Shown one piece after another: positions 8,682 to 17,865 of a DNA stretch of 64,000 nt. The position numbers were made by a program, and so were the translations under genes. The DNA is from Micromonospora chalcea. Its GTDB lineage: Bacteria; Actinomycetota; Actinomycetes; Mycobacteriales; Micromonosporaceae. The notes under the pieces are model-generated. The model saw only the letters and a list, made by a program, of their open reading frames with translations. It did no database searches and was not told the DNA's origin. Position 1 is the first letter of the stretch. Each line of letters opens with the position of its first letter. The stretch covers positions 62,001 through 126,000 of the forward strand of contig NZ_MAGP01000002.1 of assembly GCF_002926165.1 (NCBI RefSeq). Direction: 5' to 3'.

Positions 8682-10295
8682 TCACGAGCCCTGGACCGTG
8701 ATCTCCTGGACGCCGAGCTTCCAGGTGCTGCCGTTGTCCTTCACCGGCAGCTTGGTGATCCAGAAGAGGAGGTACTGGTACTTCTGGTCCGGCTGGAAGG
8801 CGTCGAAGATCATCTTCGTGCCGCCGTTCTCGTTCGCCGGCCCGACCACCGTGGAGTAGGCGTTCACCAGCTGCTTGTCGCCGGCGGAGGTGGACGGGAA
8901 GTCGCCGCGGGCACCGGTACGCAGCTCGACGGTGGCGCCGGTGGCCGACAGCGTCGCCTCCAGCTGCTTGACCGAGTGCGGGGCACCCAGGTCGATCCAG
9001 ACGCCCATGCCCTTCTTGAGGCCGCCGAACTTGGCGTTCGTCCGGTAGGTGTTGGTCTCCCAGCCCTCGTCGTCGTCGCCGTCGATGACCTTCTCGGCGT
9101 TGCGCACCTCCGCGCGATCGCCGTCCGGGTCGATGATCCGTACGTCCTGGATGGTGAGCTTGCGGACCTGCGCTGCGGGCTCGTCGCCACCGCCGGCGCT
9201 GGCCGGCGCGCTGTTCGACGGCTGGGCGACCGGCTCCTTGTCGCCGTCGTCGCCACCGCCGAGCGCGTTGATGCCGATGAGCAGCCCGACCAGGGCGACA
9301 GCCAGCATGCCGGCGATGCCGATGGCGACCTTGCGCCCGCCGGCCGCGGCCAGCGGCGAGGGCTCCTCGCCGGGCTCGGCGGTGAAACGCAGCGGCCCGG
9401 CCTGCTCCAGGAACTGCTCGTCGGCCGGGATGTCGAGCCGGCTCAGCTCGGCGGCCAGCACGTCCGACGCCGGCGGGTCGATCTCCCGGTCGAGCAGGTC
9501 CATGGTCAGGTCGTCGAGGTACGCCGGCACGCCGGCACGCACCTGCCGGGGCGCGGCGATGGCGCCGGTGGCGTCGCGGACCGCGTCGGGCTGCTCACCG
9601 CGGCCGTGCCCGGCGGTGGCGCCGTGCAGCGGGGCCTCGCCGTGCGGCCAGTGCCCGGTCAGGGCGAAGTAGAGCACCCCACCGACCGCGCGCAGGTCGT
9701 TCTGCTGGCTGTCCGCCCCGTCGGTCCGCGCGTCGGCGAGCACCACCCGGCCGTCGTCGCTGATCATCACCGTGCCGGGGTGCAGGTTGCCGTGCACCAT
9801 GCCGGTGGCGTGTACGGCGGCGAGGGCGCTCGCGACGGCGTTGCCGATCGCCGTGGCCCGAGCCGGGTCGAGCGGCCCGTCGGCGGCGACCATCTCGCGC
9901 AGCGACTGCCCGTCCACCCACTCGCGGACCACGTAGGCGCGGTCGTCCTCGTCGATCGCGTCGTAGACGCCGACCAGGTTGGGGTGGATGACGCGGCTCG
10001 CGGCGACCGCGGCCTGAAGCATCTCGGTGGCGGAGTCGCCACCCGGGTAGCGGAGGACCACCGCGACGGGACGGCGGAGCACCACGTCGACACCGCGCCA
10101 GACCAACCGGCCCGCGCTGTCGTTGTTGATGTGCTCGACCAGTTCGTACCGCTCGGCGAGCAGCTCACCGACCGTGGGAGCACCGAAGGTCACGACCGCA
10201 GGAGAGGTCTCCTCCGCTTCCTGACCCTCGCCGACCTGGGTCACCCGTCCTCCCTCGGTGATCGCGTCGATCGATGGACCCGTGCTGCTGGGCAT
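8682..10295 (-). CDS. MviN-type pseudokinase with transmembrane helix and extracellular domain
   Basis: A 537-residue protein. Residues about 45-300 form a protein-kinase-like fold that lacks every catalytic element: the VAIK lysine is replaced (PVAVVLRYP), HRD is HGN, the catalytic-loop Asn is Thr, and DFG is ADA. A membrane helix (VAIGIAGMLAVALVGLLIGINAL, interrupted here only as a description) lies near residue 325, followed by an Asp/Gly/Pro linker and a beta-rich, discoidin-like extracellular domain to the end. In Mycobacterium tuberculosis the same kinase-like and extracellular parts are fused to MviN/MurJ and recruit the FHA protein FhaA; here they are a separate gene just after murJ. 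A role in controlling lipid II flipping is inferred. Confidence 0.85.
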   Translation of the reverse strand: MPSSTGPSIDAITEGGRVTQVGEGQEAEETSPAVVTFGAPTVGELLAERYELVEHINNDSAGRLVWRGVDVVLRRPVAVVLRYPGGDSATEMLQAAVAASRVIHPNLVGVYDAIDEDDRAYVVREWVDGQSLREMVAADGPLDPARATAIGNAVASALAAVHATGMVHGNLHPGTVMISDDGRVVLADARTDGADSQQNDLRAVGGVLYFALTGHWPHGEAPLHGATAGHGRGEQPDAVRDATGAIAAPRQVRAGVPAYLDDLTMDLLDREIDPPASDVLAAELSRLDIPADEQFLEQAGPLRFTAEPGEEPSPLAAAGGRKVAIGIAGMLAVALVGLLIGINALGGGDDGDKEPVAQPSNSAPASAGGGDEPAAQVRKLTIQDVRIIDPDGDRAEVRNAEKVIDGDDDEGWETNTYRTNAKFGGLKKGMGVWIDLGAPHSVKQLEATLSATGATVELRTGARGDFPSTSAGDKQLVNAYSTVVGPANENGGTKMIFDAFQPDQKYQYLLFWITKLPVKDNGSTWKLGVQEITVQGS

Positions 10296-10705
10296 GTGGC
10301 TTCCCGCTCTGCCTTCGGTGGAACGGCCGCGGTCTCGACGCCCGCGTCGATCCCGGTCGTACCCGTCGAGAGCGACCTTACCCGGGATGCCCGGTTCTCC
10401 GACATGTCATCTTCCCGCTGTGACCGGCCGGAAGGCCAGTCGCCACGGGCTCCCGGCCGGGTCGCCCGCCCACCCGGCGGGCGAGCCGGACACGCACCGC
10501 CAATCTAGAGGTTGACGGCAACGAGGTGGCACAGGGGCGTACCGGTGCGGCGACGGGGAGGTTTTCCCCTTCCCGGCCTGCGCTCCCTCGTCCGTACGGT
10601 TGGTTGTCCACAGGCCGAGAGGCCCAGTGGACGGGGGAATTCCAAGTTATCCACAGCCGTATCCCCAGCCTGGTGATCCTCGTTCACCGTCGGTCACCGA
10701 GGGGG
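10296..10705. other. Intergenic region between pseudokinase and murJ with two DnaA boxes
   Basis: About 410 bases without a credible gene. It contains TTGTCCACA at 10604-10612 and TTATCCACA at 10647-10655, both in the same orientation and 43 bases apart. These are exact matches to the actinobacterial and E. coli DnaA-box consensus. The promoter of the pseudokinase gene should also lie here. No strong terminator hairpin was recognised. Confidence 0.5.
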
Positions 10706-12454
10706 TCAACGCCCAAGGCGCCGCCGGACCATCCCGACCACCTCGGTGATCTCGCCGATCCGCAGCACCATGGCGAGCCCGAGGTAGGTGGCGCCGATCG
10801 CCGCGCCGCCGATCACCAACTGGACCGCCGCGGCGAGCCAGCTCAGGCTCGCCGGGTCGCCCGGCAGCACCGCGACCACGAGCAGGCCGACGACCGCCGC
10901 GCCGAGGGCCGCCACGACCACCCGGCCGAGCGTGCGCATGATCCCGCCGCGCCCGATCCGGCCCACCCGGGGCCGCAGCAGCATCGCCGAGATGATCGCC
11001 GCCGCCAGGTACGACACGGCGTTGCCGAGCATCATCCCGGCCGCCGCGAACGTGTTCGAGAAGATCAGGAACAGACCGACCTGGAGCAGGACGCGCAGCG
11101 CCACCACCGGAATGTTGACCAGAGCCGGGGTACGGGTGTCCGGCAGCGCGTAGAACGCGAAGGTGAAGAGCTGGCTGACCGCGAACGGCACCAGGCCGAG
11201 CGCCGCCACCAGCAGCACCGTCGACGTGGCCACCGCGTTGTCGCCGGTGAACGCGCCGTACCGGAACACCACCACCGAGATCGGGGCGGCCAGCACCGCG
11301 TAGCAGACCGCGATGGGCGCGAGCACCGCGGTGACCATCCGGGTGCCCCGGGACAGGTCGGCGGTGACGTCGTGGAACCGGTTCTCGGCGGCGGCCGCGC
11401 TCATCCGCGGCATCAGCGCGGTGATGATCGAGACGGCGATGATGCCGTGCGCCATCATCAGCAGCAGGAAGACGTTGTTGTAGATCAGCAGGCCGGCGTT
11501 CTGGCCGTCCCCGCCGGTGGCCCGGTTGAGCAGGTTGACCACCACGAAGAGGCCGAGCTGGTTGACCGCGACGTAGCAGAACATCCAGGCGCCGAGCCGG
11601 GCCAGCTCGCGCAGCCCCAGCTCGCGGAAGTCGAACCGTGCCTTCCACCGGAAGCCGACCTTGCGCAGCGCGGGCAGCAGGCCGATCGCCTGCACCGCGA
11701 CGCCCAGCAGCGTGCCGCCGCCGACCAGCAGGATCCGGTCCCAGCCCACCTCGCCGGGCGGCAGCGCCTTCGCGCTGTAGACGACGATGTACAGGCCGAA
11801 CGTGCCGATGGACACGATGTTGTTGAGGATCGGCGCCCACATCGGGGCGGCGAAGTGCCCCCGGGTGTTCAGCACCGCGGCGATCAGCGCGCTGATGCCG
11901 GTGAAGAACAGCATCGGCAGCATCAGGTACGACAGCCGGGTGACCAGCGTGGTGTACGCCGGGTCGTCGCTGCCGGCCGCGTACACGGCGGTGAGCACCG
12001 GGGCCAGCACCACGGCGATCAGCGCGGTCGCGGCCAGGGCCAGCACCGCGAGGGTCAGCAGGCGCTGCGCGTACGCCTCGCCCCGGTCCGCGTCGATCTT
12101 GCGGCGGCGGACCAGCACCGGCACCAGGACGCTGGTCAGCACGCCGCCGAGCAGGAACTCGTAGACCTGGTTGGGCAGGAACTGGGCGGTGGTGAACGCG
12201 TCACCGACCATGGTGCCGAGCGCGGCGCCGATCATCAGGTTGCGGATGAAGCCCGTACCCCGACTGACCAGGCTGCCGATGGCCATCACCGCGCTGTTCG
12301 CCGCGGCGCTGGTCTCGGCCACCACCTCCTGCGGGGGCGCGACGGCCTCGACGCCCGGCTGGTTCAGCGGCTCGGCGGAGATGAAGGTGGCGCCGTCGTC
12401 CGGCGGCAGGCCGCCGCCGTGCGCGTTCGCGCTGCGGTAGAGCCCGCCGCTCAT
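10706..12454 (-). CDS. murJ: Lipid II flippase MurJ (MviN)
   Basis: A 582-residue integral membrane protein of the MOP exporter superfamily that moves lipid II across the cytoplasmic membrane for peptidoglycan synthesis. A hydrophilic N-terminal stretch of about 50 residues is followed by roughly 14 hydrophobic segments. The first membrane block has the family pattern SLVSRGTGFIRNLMIGAALG with VGDAFTTAQFLPNQVYEFLLGGVLTSVLVPVL split after it. Unlike mycobacterial MviN it ends after the membrane domain; the pseudokinase part is the next gene on the same strand. It diverges from the CCA-adding enzyme gene, as in mycobacteria. Confidence 0.95.
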   Translation of the reverse strand: MSGGLYRSANAHGGGLPPDDGATFISAEPLNQPGVEAVAPPQEVVAETSAAANSAVMAIGSLVSRGTGFIRNLMIGAALGTMVGDAFTTAQFLPNQVYEFLLGGVLTSVLVPVLVRRRKIDADRGEAYAQRLLTLAVLALAATALIAVVLAPVLTAVYAAGSDDPAYTTLVTRLSYLMLPMLFFTGISALIAAVLNTRGHFAAPMWAPILNNIVSIGTFGLYIVVYSAKALPPGEVGWDRILLVGGGTLLGVAVQAIGLLPALRKVGFRWKARFDFRELGLRELARLGAWMFCYVAVNQLGLFVVVNLLNRATGGDGQNAGLLIYNNVFLLLMMAHGIIAVSIITALMPRMSAAAAENRFHDVTADLSRGTRMVTAVLAPIAVCYAVLAAPISVVVFRYGAFTGDNAVATSTVLLVAALGLVPFAVSQLFTFAFYALPDTRTPALVNIPVVALRVLLQVGLFLIFSNTFAAAGMMLGNAVSYLAAAIISAMLLRPRVGRIGRGGIMRTLGRVVVAALGAAVVGLLVVAVLPGDPASLSWLAAAVQLVIGGAAIGATYLGLAMVLRIGEITEVVGMVRRRLGR

Positions 12455-12586
12455 CTGCCAGCCTCCAAGGGGTACGTCGCAACCGGGTCCGGCCGGCCCC
12501 GCCCAACCGGAACCTTAGTCAACCTCCGCCCGTTACCCGCGCCCGGCGCGGTCGATCCACCCTCGGCCCGATAGGCTGGCGATCCC

Positions 12587-14047
12587 ATGTCCGAAGCCTC
12601 CGCCTCCCACGCCGCCGACCGCCGCGAGCTGACCGCCGCGCAGCGCAACGCCGTCGCCGAACTGCTCCGAGTCTCACCGGTCGCCGACGAGCTGGGCCGG
12701 CGCTTCGCCCAGGCCGGTCACGAACTGCACCTGGTGGGCGGATCCGTCCGCGACGCGCTGCTCGGCCGGCTCGGCAACGACCTCGACTTCTGCACCGACG
12801 CCCACCCCGACGAGACGGTCAAGGTCATCCGTGGCTGGGCGGAGTCGATCTGGGAGACCGGGCGTGAGTTCGGCACCATCGCCTGCCAGCGCGACGGCCT
12901 CAACCTGGAGATCACCACCTTCCGGGCCGAGGTCTACGACCAGGTCAGCCGTAACCCGGTGGTGCAGTACGGCACCAGCCTGGTCGAAGACCTGAAGCGC
13001 CGCGACTTCACCGTCAACGCGATGGCGGTCAGCCTGCCCGACCACCGGTTCACCGACCCGTACGGCGGGCTGGCCGACCTGGCCGCCAAGATCATCCGTA
13101 CCCCCGGCACGCCGCAGGAGTCGTTCCGCGACGACCCCCTGCGGATGCTGCGCGCGGCCCGGTTCGCCGCCCAGCTCCGCTTCGCCGTCCACCCGGACGT
13201 CCGCGCCGCGATGACCGAGATGGCCGGCGACCTGGACCGGATCACCGCGGAACGGATCCGGGACGAGTTCACCAAGCTGCTCTGCGGCGCCGACCCGATC
13301 ACCGGGCTGCGGCTGCTCGTCGACACCGGCCTGGCCGAGCGCTTCCTGCCCGAGCTGACCGGCCTGAAGCTCACCATCGACGAGCACGCCCAGCACAAGG
13401 ACGTCTACGAGCACACGCTCACAGTGGTCAGCAACGCCATGTCACTGGAGTCCGACGGCTGCGACTTCGTGCTGCGGATGGCCGCGCTGATGCACGACAT
13501 CGGCAAGCCGGCCACCAAGGCGGTCGGCGCGGACGGCCGGGTCAGCTTCCACCACCACGAGGTGGTCGGGGCCCGGCTGACCAAGGCCCGGATGAAGGCG
13601 ATGCGCTACTCCAAGGAGATCACCTCCCAGGTGGTCAAGCTGGTCGGCCTGCACCTGCGCTTCTACGGGTACGGCCGGGGCGAGTGGACCGACTCGGCGG
13701 TGCGCCGGTACGTCACCGACGCCGGCGACCTGCTGTCCCGCCTGCACAAGCTGACCCGTTCCGACTGCACCACCCGCAACCGGCGCAAGGCCGCGCAGCT
13801 CGCGGCCGACTACGACGCGCTGGAGGAGCGGATCGCCCGGATCGCCGCCGAGGAGGACCTGGCCCGGGTGCGGCCCGACCTGGACGGCAACGCGATCATG
13901 GAGTTGCTCGGCGTACCGCCGGGACCGGTGGTCGGCCGTGCCTGGCAGCACCTCAAGGAGCTGCGACTGGAGCGCGGGCCGCTGGACCGCGACGAGGCCG
14001 AGGCGGCGCTGCTGCGCTGGGCCCGCGACGAGGGCATCATCGGCTGA
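12587..14047 (+). CDS. pcnA: CCA tRNA nucleotidyltransferase
   Basis: A 486-residue class II nucleotidyltransferase that adds or repairs the CCA end of tRNAs. The N-terminal catalytic head has LVGGSVRDALLGRLGNDLDF with the metal-binding Asp pair, then RRDFTVNAMAV and the DPLRMLRAARFAAQLRF helix. An HD phosphohydrolase domain follows (MAALMHDIGKPATK, FHHHEVVGA). This nucleotidyltransferase-plus-HD layout and the position divergent from murJ are the same as mycobacterial PcnA. The 132-bp divergent spacer holds the promoters of both genes. Confidence 0.94.
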   Translation: MSEASASHAADRRELTAAQRNAVAELLRVSPVADELGRRFAQAGHELHLVGGSVRDALLGRLGNDLDFCTDAHPDETVKVIRGWAESIWETGREFGTIACQRDGLNLEITTFRAEVYDQVSRNPVVQYGTSLVEDLKRRDFTVNAMAVSLPDHRFTDPYGGLADLAAKIIRTPGTPQESFRDDPLRMLRAARFAAQLRFAVHPDVRAAMTEMAGDLDRITAERIRDEFTKLLCGADPITGLRLLVDTGLAERFLPELTGLKLTIDEHAQHKDVYEHTLTVVSNAMSLESDGCDFVLRMAALMHDIGKPATKAVGADGRVSFHHHEVVGARLTKARMKAMRYSKEITSQVVKLVGLHLRFYGYGRGEWTDSAVRRYVTDAGDLLSRLHKLTRSDCTTRNRRKAAQLAADYDALEERIARIAAEEDLARVRPDLDGNAIMELLGVPPGPVVGRAWQHLKELRLERGPLDRDEAEAALLRWARDEGIIG

Positions 14048-14129
14048 CCTCCCCGCGCGGGGAAGCTCCACGACGATACGGCGGCGTGTCGACCGAAAGG
14101 TTGACGTGTATCGGTCGATGTCTCGCGCA

Positions 14130-14147
14130 TGATGATGGTCATCATCA
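14130..14147. promoter_or_regulatory. Inverted repeat TGATGATG-GT-CATCATCA before the protease gene
   Basis: Perfect 8-base arms separated by two bases lie 84 bases upstream of the protease start, and 24 bases after a TTGACG that could be a -35 element. An operator function is possible. No regulator gene is adjacent. Confidence 0.35.
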
Positions 14148-14231
14148 GCCACCCGGATCGACGGGTACGGCTGTCCTGATCACATCCGCCCGTCCCGAAG
14201 GGACGGCCGCTGGACACGGGGAGAGCATTCA

Positions 14232-16271
14232 GTGTCACGTCATGGCGCGCTGCGCCGCTCCGCGCTGGTGGGGCTTGCCCTCACCTCCGCGACCTCCATC
14301 ATCTGCGCCGCCACCGGCGGCGCCGCCTCGGCCGACCCGGCCGGCCCGAAGCGTGCCCCGGTCCGGGGCGCCGACACCGCCGCGGCGGTACCCGGCCGCT
14401 ACATCGTCGTCCTCAAGGACGGCAAGGCCGGTCCCGCCAAGGTGAAGTCCACCGCGTCGGCCCTCGCCGGCGAGCACGGCGGCTCCGTACGTCGGGTGTT
14501 CGGCAAGGCGCTGTCCGGCTACTCCGCCAGCATGGACCGCCGGCAGGCGGAGCGCCTCGCCGCGGACCCGGCCGTCGCCTACGTGCAGCAGGTCCAGCGC
14601 TACCAGGCCACCGGCACCCAGACCACCCCGCCGTGGGGGCTGGACCGGATCGACCAGTCCCGGACGAAGACCGACGGCCGGTACACCTACCCGGCGACCG
14701 GCGCCGGAGTGACCGCCTACGTCATCGACACCGGCATCGACATCGACCACGAGGACTTCGGCGGCCGGGCCCGCAACGGCTACGACGCGGTGGAGTCCGA
14801 CGACGTGGCGCAGGACTGCGACGGCCACGGCACGCACGTGGCCGGCACGATCGGCGGCACGAAGTACGGGGTCGCCAAGGACGTCGCGCTCGTCGCCGTA
14901 CGTGTGCTCGACTGCGACGGCGGCGGCAGCAGCGAACAGGTGCTCGCCGGCATCGACTGGGTCACCTCGCACGCCACCGGGCCGTCGGTGGCCAACATGA
15001 GCCTCGGCTTCGGGGGCATCGACCAGGCGGTGAACGACGCGGTCGCCCGCTCCATCGCCTCCGGCATCACCTACGCCGTCGCGGCCGGCAACAGCATGCA
15101 GGACGCCTGCGGCGAGTCACCGGCGCGGGTGCCGGCGGCCATCACCGTCGGCGCCACCGACCAGATCGACTTCCGGGCCTGGTTCTCCAACTACGGCACC
15201 TGCCTGGACACCTTCGCGCCGGGCACCGGCATCGTCTCGGCCAAGGCCGGCACCGCCACCGGCACGGAGACGATGAACGGCACGTCGATGGCCTCCCCGC
15301 ACGTGGCGGGCGCCGCGGCGCTGGTGCTGGAGGCACACCCGGGCTGGACCCCGCAGCAGGTGCGCGACTCGGTCGTGGGCACGAGCGTCAGCGGCGCGGT
15401 GCACGACATCATGGGCTCGCCCGACCGGCTGCTGCACGTCGGCGACGCGGTGGTGGCGCGCGAGTCGTACGGCCTCAAGGCCCGCGGCAACGGCCTGTAC
15501 GTGACGGCGGAGAGCGGCGGCAACCGGCCGCTGATCGCGCGCGGCACCGAGGTCGGCGCCTGGGAGCGGTACGACGTGGTGGACGCCGGCAACGGCTACT
15601 ACGGCCTGCGTGCCGTCACGAACAACCTGTTCGTCACCGCCGAGAGCGGCGGCAACCGTCCGCTGATCGCCCGGTCCGCCGCGATCGGAGACTGGGAGAA
15701 GTTCCAGATCGTCACGAACACCGACGGCTCGGTCAGTCTGAAGGCCGTCACAAACGGCAAGTACGTCACCGCCTCGAACACCACCAACCCGCTGATCGCC
15801 AGCAAGACCACCATCGGCGCGGCGGAGAAGTTCGACTTCGACGCGGCGCCCCCGGTGGTCGGCATCAAGGCGGTGGCAAACGGCAACTACGTGACCACCG
15901 AGAGCGGCGGAACCCGGCCCCTGATCGCCCGGGCCGCGACCGTCGGGGCCTGGGAGCGGTACGAGGTCGTCAGCGTGGGCGACGGGTTCTTCGCCCTGCG
16001 CGCGCTGGCGAACAACCAGTTCGTCACGGCGGACGCCGGCGGCAACCGGGCGCTGATCGCGAAGGCCACCGTGATCGACGCCTGGGAGGTCTTCGACTTC
16101 CTCGACTACAACACCGACGGCTCGGTCTACCTGCGGGCGAACGCCAACGGCAAGGCGGTCACCGCCGGCGCGACCGGGGGCAGCCAGCTCATCGCCAGCC
16201 GCGTCATCGACTGGAACAGCGAGACCCTGGGCCTGAGCACCGGCGAGAAGTTCGTCTTCGCCGCGCTCTGA
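14232..16271 (+). CDS. Secreted subtilisin-like serine protease (S8) with fascin-like C-terminal repeats
   Basis: A 679-residue exported protease. The N-terminus is a signal peptide (RR, hydrophobic stretch, cleavage after about ASA), followed by an I9 inhibitor propeptide (residues 55-125, GRYIVVLKDG). The S8 domain has the complete triad D166 (VIDTGIDIDH), H199 (DGHGTHVAG) and S352 (NGTSMASPHVAG), with N287 for the oxyanion hole. From about residue 413 to the end there are about six 40-45-residue repeats around (N)xYVTAESGGNRPLIAR and W(E)RYxVV, which look like fascin-type beta-trefoil carbohydrate- or surface-binding modules. The GTG start directly precedes SRHGALRRSALVG. It likely degrades extracellular protein while attached to a polymer. 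Confidence 0.92.
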   Translation: MSRHGALRRSALVGLALTSATSIICAATGGAASADPAGPKRAPVRGADTAAAVPGRYIVVLKDGKAGPAKVKSTASALAGEHGGSVRRVFGKALSGYSASMDRRQAERLAADPAVAYVQQVQRYQATGTQTTPPWGLDRIDQSRTKTDGRYTYPATGAGVTAYVIDTGIDIDHEDFGGRARNGYDAVESDDVAQDCDGHGTHVAGTIGGTKYGVAKDVALVAVRVLDCDGGGSSEQVLAGIDWVTSHATGPSVANMSLGFGGIDQAVNDAVARSIASGITYAVAAGNSMQDACGESPARVPAAITVGATDQIDFRAWFSNYGTCLDTFAPGTGIVSAKAGTATGTETMNGTSMASPHVAGAAALVLEAHPGWTPQQVRDSVVGTSVSGAVHDIMGSPDRLLHVGDAVVARESYGLKARGNGLYVTAESGGNRPLIARGTEVGAWERYDVVDAGNGYYGLRAVTNNLFVTAESGGNRPLIARSAAIGDWEKFQIVTNTDGSVSLKAVTNGKYVTASNTTNPLIASKTTIGAAEKFDFDAAPPVVGIKAVANGNYVTTESGGTRPLIARAATVGAWERYEVVSVGDGFFALRALANNQFVTADAGGNRALIAKATVIDAWEVFDFLDYNTDGSVYLRANANGKAVTAGATGGSQLIASRVIDWNSETLGLSTGEKFVFAAL

Positions 16272-16285
16272 CCCGCCACACCGAA

Positions 16286-16329
16286 ACGGCGCCCGCCGGC
16301 TCCCCGAGGGGAGACCCGGCGGGCGCCGT
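16286..16329. terminator. Bidirectional hairpin between protease and flotillin genes
   Basis: A 14-bp perfect stem (16286-16299 with 16316-16329) and a 16-base loop that itself contains a short CCCC/GGGG dyad. It lies between two convergent genes, so it can end transcripts from both sides. Confidence 0.7.
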
Positions 16330-16335
16330 CGTTCG

Positions 16336-17850
16336 TCACGCGTCGACGGTGCTGCCGTCCACAGTGTTCTTGCCGTTGTTCTGCGCGCTGCTGCCCAGCC
16401 GCGCCAGCAGCGCGGCCAGGTCGATGCCGGTGAGGTCGCTGCCGAGTTGGAGACCCTGGGCGACGTTCCCGGCCACCGACTTGGTCAGCGACGACGCGCC
16501 GTCGGTGGAGATCACCGTCATCTTGTCGATCGCGCCGATCGGGGCGCTGGCCGCGCCGACCACCTCGGGCAGCACCTTGACCAGCAGGTCCAGGACGGCC
16601 GCCTCGCCGTACGCGGCGAACGCCTCGGCCTTGCGGGCCATCGCGTCGGCCTCGGCCTGACCCTTGGCGAGGATGGCCGCCGCCTCGGCCTGGCCCTCCC
16701 GCTCGACCGCCTCGGCGATCGCGGAACGCCGGCGCTGCTCCGCCTCGCCCTCCTTGGCGCCCTCGATCGCGTTCGCCTCGGCCAGCGCGGCCCGGCGGGC
16801 CCGCTCGCCCTCACCGGTGAGGCGGGCCTGCTCGGCGGCGGCCTGCGCGGCGGCGATGGTCGCCTGCCGCTGCGCGTCGGCGTTGAGTACCGCCGCGTTG
16901 CGGTTCGCCTCGGCCTCCTGCTCCACCTTGTACCGGGCCGCGTCGGCCGGCTTGCGCACCTCGGTGTCGAGCTGGCGCTGCTTCAGCTCGGCGTTGCGCT
17001 CGGCCACCTTCTGCTGCTCGGAGAGGATCGCCTGGTCCCGCTCGGCCTGGGCGAGCGGCCCGGCCGCCGCCGACTTCGCCTTGGCCGCGTCGATCTCGGC
17101 CTGGATGCCGGCCTGCTTGAGCGCCAGGTTCCGGTTCGCCTCGGCGATCGCCTCCTCGGCGAGCAGCCGCTCCTGCTCGGCCTGCTGGCGGGCCCGCGCC
17201 TCGGCGATGGCCGCGTCCTTGAGCACCCGGGCCGCCTCCGGCCGCCCCAGGTCCTGCAGGTAGGAGCCCTCGGCCAGGATGTCCTGGAGCTGGAACGTGT
17301 CCAGCACCAGACCCTGGTTGGTCATCGAGTGCTCGGCCTCCTCGGCGACCGCGCTGGCGAACGCCGCCCGGTCCCGGATGATCTCCTCGACGGTGAGCCG
17401 CCCGACGATCGAGCGGAGCGCGCCGGCCAGCACCTCGCGGGTGAAGTTGTCGATCTCCTCCTGCTGGTTCAGGAAGCGCTGGGCGGCGGCGCGGATCGCG
17501 TCCTCGGTGCCGCCGACCTTGACGATCGCGACGCCGTGCAGCTCGGTGCGGATGCCCTGCTTGCTCACCGCGCCGCGGATGCTGACGTCGATCCGGCGGC
17601 TGGACAGGTCGAGCGACTGGAGCTTCTGCACCACCGGCAGGACGAACACCGAGGCGCCGAGCACGACCTTCTGCCCGGACATGTCGGTGGAGCGGGCTCC
17701 GTCGGCGGTCTGGGTGGTGCGGCCCTTGCGGCCGGTGACGATGAACGCCTGGTTCGGCCCGGCCACCTTGATCCGGGACAACACGAAGAGTACGAGGACG
17801 ACGGCGAGGAGGACCGCGCCGCCGATGGCGACGAGCAGGGGCATGGGCAT
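16336..17850 (-). CDS. Flotillin-like SPFH/band 7 protein
   Basis: A 504-residue membrane scaffold protein. An N-terminal hydrophobic helix (LLVAIGGAVLLAVVLVLFVL) anchors it; the SPFH domain follows with GPNQAFIVTGRKG and QGIRTELHGVAIVKVGG, then a long Ala/Glu/Arg/Gln-rich coiled coil (about residues 210-430) typical of flotillins, and a final VDLLVKVLPEVVGAAS segment. Bacterial flotillins such as FloT/YuaG organise functional membrane microdomains. The gene follows the NfeD-like gene by 15 bases, the same pairing as yuaF-yuaG in Bacillus, so they probably act together. Confidence 0.9.
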   Translation of the reverse strand: MPMPLLVAIGGAVLLAVVLVLFVLSRIKVAGPNQAFIVTGRKGRTTQTADGARSTDMSGQKVVLGASVFVLPVVQKLQSLDLSSRRIDVSIRGAVSKQGIRTELHGVAIVKVGGTEDAIRAAAQRFLNQQEEIDNFTREVLAGALRSIVGRLTVEEIIRDRAAFASAVAEEAEHSMTNQGLVLDTFQLQDILAEGSYLQDLGRPEAARVLKDAAIAEARARQQAEQERLLAEEAIAEANRNLALKQAGIQAEIDAAKAKSAAAGPLAQAERDQAILSEQQKVAERNAELKQRQLDTEVRKPADAARYKVEQEAEANRNAAVLNADAQRQATIAAAQAAAEQARLTGEGERARRAALAEANAIEGAKEGEAEQRRRSAIAEAVEREGQAEAAAILAKGQAEADAMARKAEAFAAYGEAAVLDLLVKVLPEVVGAASAPIGAIDKMTVISTDGASSLTKSVAGNVAQGLQLGSDLTGIDLAALLARLGSSAQNNGKNTVDGSTVDA

Positions 17851-17865
17851 TCCCGTCTGTTGGTG

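Noticed and set aside
8286..10508. Open frame on the plus strand opposite sigM and the pseudokinase gene
   Set aside because: Two well-supported genes with clear domains occupy the other strand; this translation has no family features.
10604..10655. Chromosomal origin oriC
   Set aside because: Only two boxes, no AT-rich unwinding stretch and no dnaA or dnaN next to them.
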